A stretch of 10,054 bases of DNA, from the NCBI GenBank assembly GCA_020216895.1, contig JAIWOM010000035.1, positions 1 through 10,054 of the forward strand, in the 5' to 3' direction. The notes below the pieces were generated by a model, which saw only the letters and a program-made list of their open reading frames with translations, was not told the DNA's origin and did not search any database. The stretch is from Microcella sp. Lineage in GTDB: Bacteria > Actinomycetota > Actinomycetes > Actinomycetales > Microbacteriaceae. This document shows positions 8,691 through 10,054 of this stretch, piece by piece. Position 1 is the stretch's first letter. The number at the start of each line of letters is the position of its first letter. The position numbers were made by a program, and so were the translations under genes.

Positions 8691-9059
8691 GTGGCGCGCG
8701 TACTCGTGTGTGAGGATGAGCCAGATATTCTCGCGCTCATCGCGACCCGGCTCGAGCGCGAGGGATAATCCGTGACGACCGCCGCCGACGGCGACGAGGG
8801 TCTGAGGAAGGCTCTCGAACAGCTCCCCGACCTGCTCCTGGTCGACTGGATGATGCCCGGGTTGAGCGGCCTGGAGGTCTGCTCGGCGCTGCGCGCGCAT
8901 CCCGTGGCCAGCCGCACCCGCGTGCTCATGCTGACCGCGCGGGCCCAGCAGAGCGACATCGATGCGGCCTTCGCCGCCGGGGTCGACGACTTCATCATCA
9001 AGCCCTTCCGGTCGGGCGAGCTGCAGCAGCGCGTCGCCGACCTGCTCGCGCGCACCTAG
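8691..9059 (+). pseudogene. Single-domain (CheY-like) response regulator interrupted by an in-frame TAA
   Basis: Read through the stop, the frame encodes a complete 122-residue receiver. It has beta-1 and the acidic pocket (ARVLVCEDEPDIL), the phospho-acceptor Asp in LLLVDWMMPG, the switch Thr in MLTAR and the invariant Lys in IIKPF. It ends in TAG at 9057-9059 with no output domain. The GTG start at 8691 has GGAGGG (8681-8686) 4 nt upstream. Codon 26 is TAA (8766-8768), so the protein reads EREG-stop-SVTTAADG. Homologous receivers usually have Tyr here (EGYxVxTAADG), and TAC or TAT to TAA is a single-base change. Every other key residue is intact, pointing to a very recent nonsense mutation or a base-call error. 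A GTG at 8772, preceded by GAGGG at 8760-8764, could restart translation of the remaining 95 residues. Those would lack beta-1 and the acidic pair, so a functional receiver is doubtful unless the fragments pair. Confidence 0.85.
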
Positions 9060-9062
9060 GCT
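9057..9062 (+). promoter_or_regulatory. -10 element of the methyltransferase gene overlapping the receiver stop codon
   Basis: TAGGCT fits TANNNT and is followed by GACCGG and the GTG at 9069. Its first three bases are the TAG stop of the response regulator. With no Shine-Dalgarno before the GTG, a leaderless transcript starting at or near the start codon is the best explanation. Confidence 0.45.
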
Positions 9063-9068
9063 GACCGG

Positions 9069-10054
9069 GTGCCCGACCAGGCGAGCTCCGCCCCCCTCGA
9101 TGCGATGCTCGATGGTCTGCGTCGCGCGCCCGACCTCGAGGCGCCCGAGCTGCGCGCCTGGGATGCCGCGGATCGCTACCTGCTCGATCTCGCTCAGCCG
9201 ATGCTTCACCCCGGGCCGGTCGCCGTCATCGATGACACGCACGGCGCCCTCACCCTCGGCGCCCTCGCTCTGGGCGCCCCGGCGGTCCGCGTGCACCAGG
9301 ACTCCCTCGTGGCCCGCCACGCGCTCGAGCGCAACGCCGCGCGCCTCGCCCCCGCGGCTCCGATCGAGCACCTCGCCCTCGATGCGGTGGCGGCGGATGC
9401 GTCGCTCATCCTCCTGCGCCTGCCCCGGTCTCTCGACCGCCTCGATGCCGTCGCCCGCCTCCTCGCCGCACGGGCGCCCGACGACGCCGTGCTCGTCGCC
9501 GGCAACATGGTCAAGCACATGACCCCGACCCAGAACGCGGTGCTCCGGGGCAGCTTCGCCCGCGTCGACGTGTCGCTCGCCCGGGGGAAGGCGCGGCTGC
9601 TGACGGCGCGCGGGCCGATCCGCCGCGAGCCTCTCGCACCCGCGCGCGGGTACGACCCCGATCACGCGTTGCACGTCGTCGCACTGCCGGGCGTGTTCGC
9701 GGGGGCATCCGTCGATATCGGCACCCGCGCGCTGCTGGCGACCGTCGACACCCTGCCCCCGTTCACGACCGCCATCGACCTGGCGTGCGGGTCGGGCCTG
9801 CTCGCCAGTGCGCTCGCCCGCCGTGCCCCCGGTGCCCGGGTGATCGCGAGCGACGTGTCGGCGATCGCCGTCGCCAGCGCAACCCTCACCGCCGAGGCCA
9901 ACGGCGTGCGCATCGAGGCGGTGCACGACGACGGGCTTTCGCAGCAGCCCGACGCGAGCGCCGACCTGGTCGTGCTCAACCCGCCGTTCCACGTGGGCGC
10001 CGCGGTGCACACCGGGCTCGCCCTGCGGCTCTTCGCCGAGGCCGCCCGCGTGCT
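9069..10054 (+). CDS. RlmG/RsmC-like rRNA (guanine-N2) methyltransferase, 3' end outside window
   Basis: About 328 residues are visible. The frame begins at the GTG at 9069 (MPDQASSAPLDAMLDGL) and is still open at the window end. It has the two-domain layout of RsmC/RlmG enzymes, which methylate a guanine of rRNA with S-adenosylmethionine. The degenerate N-terminal domain has WDAADRYLL, IDDTHGALTLGALALG and VLVAGNMVKHMTPT, then ARGKARLLTARG. The linker PGVFAGASVDIGTRALLATVDTL resembles the RlmG phrase before its catalytic domain. The catalytic domain has SAM motif I (IDLACGSGLLASALA, residues 236-250), the acidic strand end ASDVS and the catalytic motif NPPFH (304-308), typical of N2-guanine methylation. 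The pattern is closer to RlmG (23S) than RsmC (16S), but I cannot separate them firmly. The gene lies 9 bp after the receiver and probably has its own leaderless promoter. Confidence 0.85.
   Translation, partial: MPDQASSAPLDAMLDGLRRAPDLEAPELRAWDAADRYLLDLAQPMLHPGPVAVIDDTHGALTLGALALGAPAVRVHQDSLVARHALERNAARLAPAAPIEHLALDAVAADASLILLRLPRSLDRLDAVARLLAARAPDDAVLVAGNMVKHMTPTQNAVLRGSFARVDVSLARGKARLLTARGPIRREPLAPARGYDPDHALHVVALPGVFAGASVDIGTRALLATVDTLPPFTTAIDLACGSGLLASALARRAPGARVIASDVSAIAVASATLTAEANGVRIEAVHDDGLSQQPDASADLVVLNPPFHVGAAVHTGLALRLFAEAARV

Noticed and set aside
6882..8768. 628-codon plus-strand frame opposite the kinase
   Set aside because: It is a low-complexity Arg/Asp/Glu-rich shadow of the kinase. 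Only its last 26 codons are real, being the start of the receiver gene.
8764..8769. GATAAT as a new internal -10 promoter in the receiver gene
   Set aside because: It matches TATAAT at five of six positions, but the GTG at 8772 lies only 2 nt downstream, too close for a leaderless start. I see no -35, so there is no supported role.
8649..10010. Upstream extension of the histidine kinase frame to a 1119-residue protein
   Set aside because: The extra N-terminal part is Arg/Gly/Glu-rich, has no domain I recognise, and is antisense to the receiver and methyltransferase genes. The kinase has a good leaderless start at 8648.

Overview
The window is high-GC bacterial DNA, almost certainly from an actinobacterium and plausibly a member of the Microbacteriaceae (inference). 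The strongest evidence is a complete dnaK-grpE-dnaJ-hspR operon whose promoter region carries HAIR-like operators, an arrangement typical of Actinobacteria. GC-rich codon use, GTG starts and several apparently leaderless genes fit this. It reads as ordinary chromosomal core DNA. I see no transposase, integrase, CRISPR array, phage gene, tRNA or rRNA, and no convincing undescribed multi-gene system.

Layout. 1-183 is the 3' end of a MarR-type regulator. 269-466 is a probable 65-residue single-pass membrane protein with a GTG start and a strong Shine-Dalgarno sequence beside a perfect stem-loop. It converges, 5 bp apart, on a minus-strand pair: a UMF1-type MFS transporter (472-1866) and, upstream of it, a DUF2165 membrane protein (1920-2486). 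A 17-bp perfect inverted repeat separates these two. The 195-bp divergent region 2487-2681 holds the heat-shock control sites. The chaperone operon follows: dnaK (2682-4556), grpE (4559-5194), dnaJ (5204-6178, no zinc finger) and hspR (6198-6614).

Convergent to hspR is a MASE1-type membrane sensor histidine kinase (minus strand, 6651-8648). Divergent from it, 42 bp away, is a single-domain response regulator (8691-9059) interrupted by an in-frame TAA at codon 26. The last gene (9069 to the window end) is an RlmG/RsmC-like rRNA guanine-N2 methyltransferase cut off by the window.

How the genes work together. DnaK, its nucleotide exchange factor GrpE and its J-domain partner DnaJ form one folding machine. 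HspR, the last gene, is expected to repress the operon by binding the HAIR sites before dnaK, giving a feedback loop. The kinase and receiver look like a two-component pair, but the receiver is broken in this sequence or split into two reading frames. Three genes (MFS, kinase, methyltransferase) have a TANNNT -10-like hexamer 6-7 nt before the start codon, as expected for leaderless transcripts.
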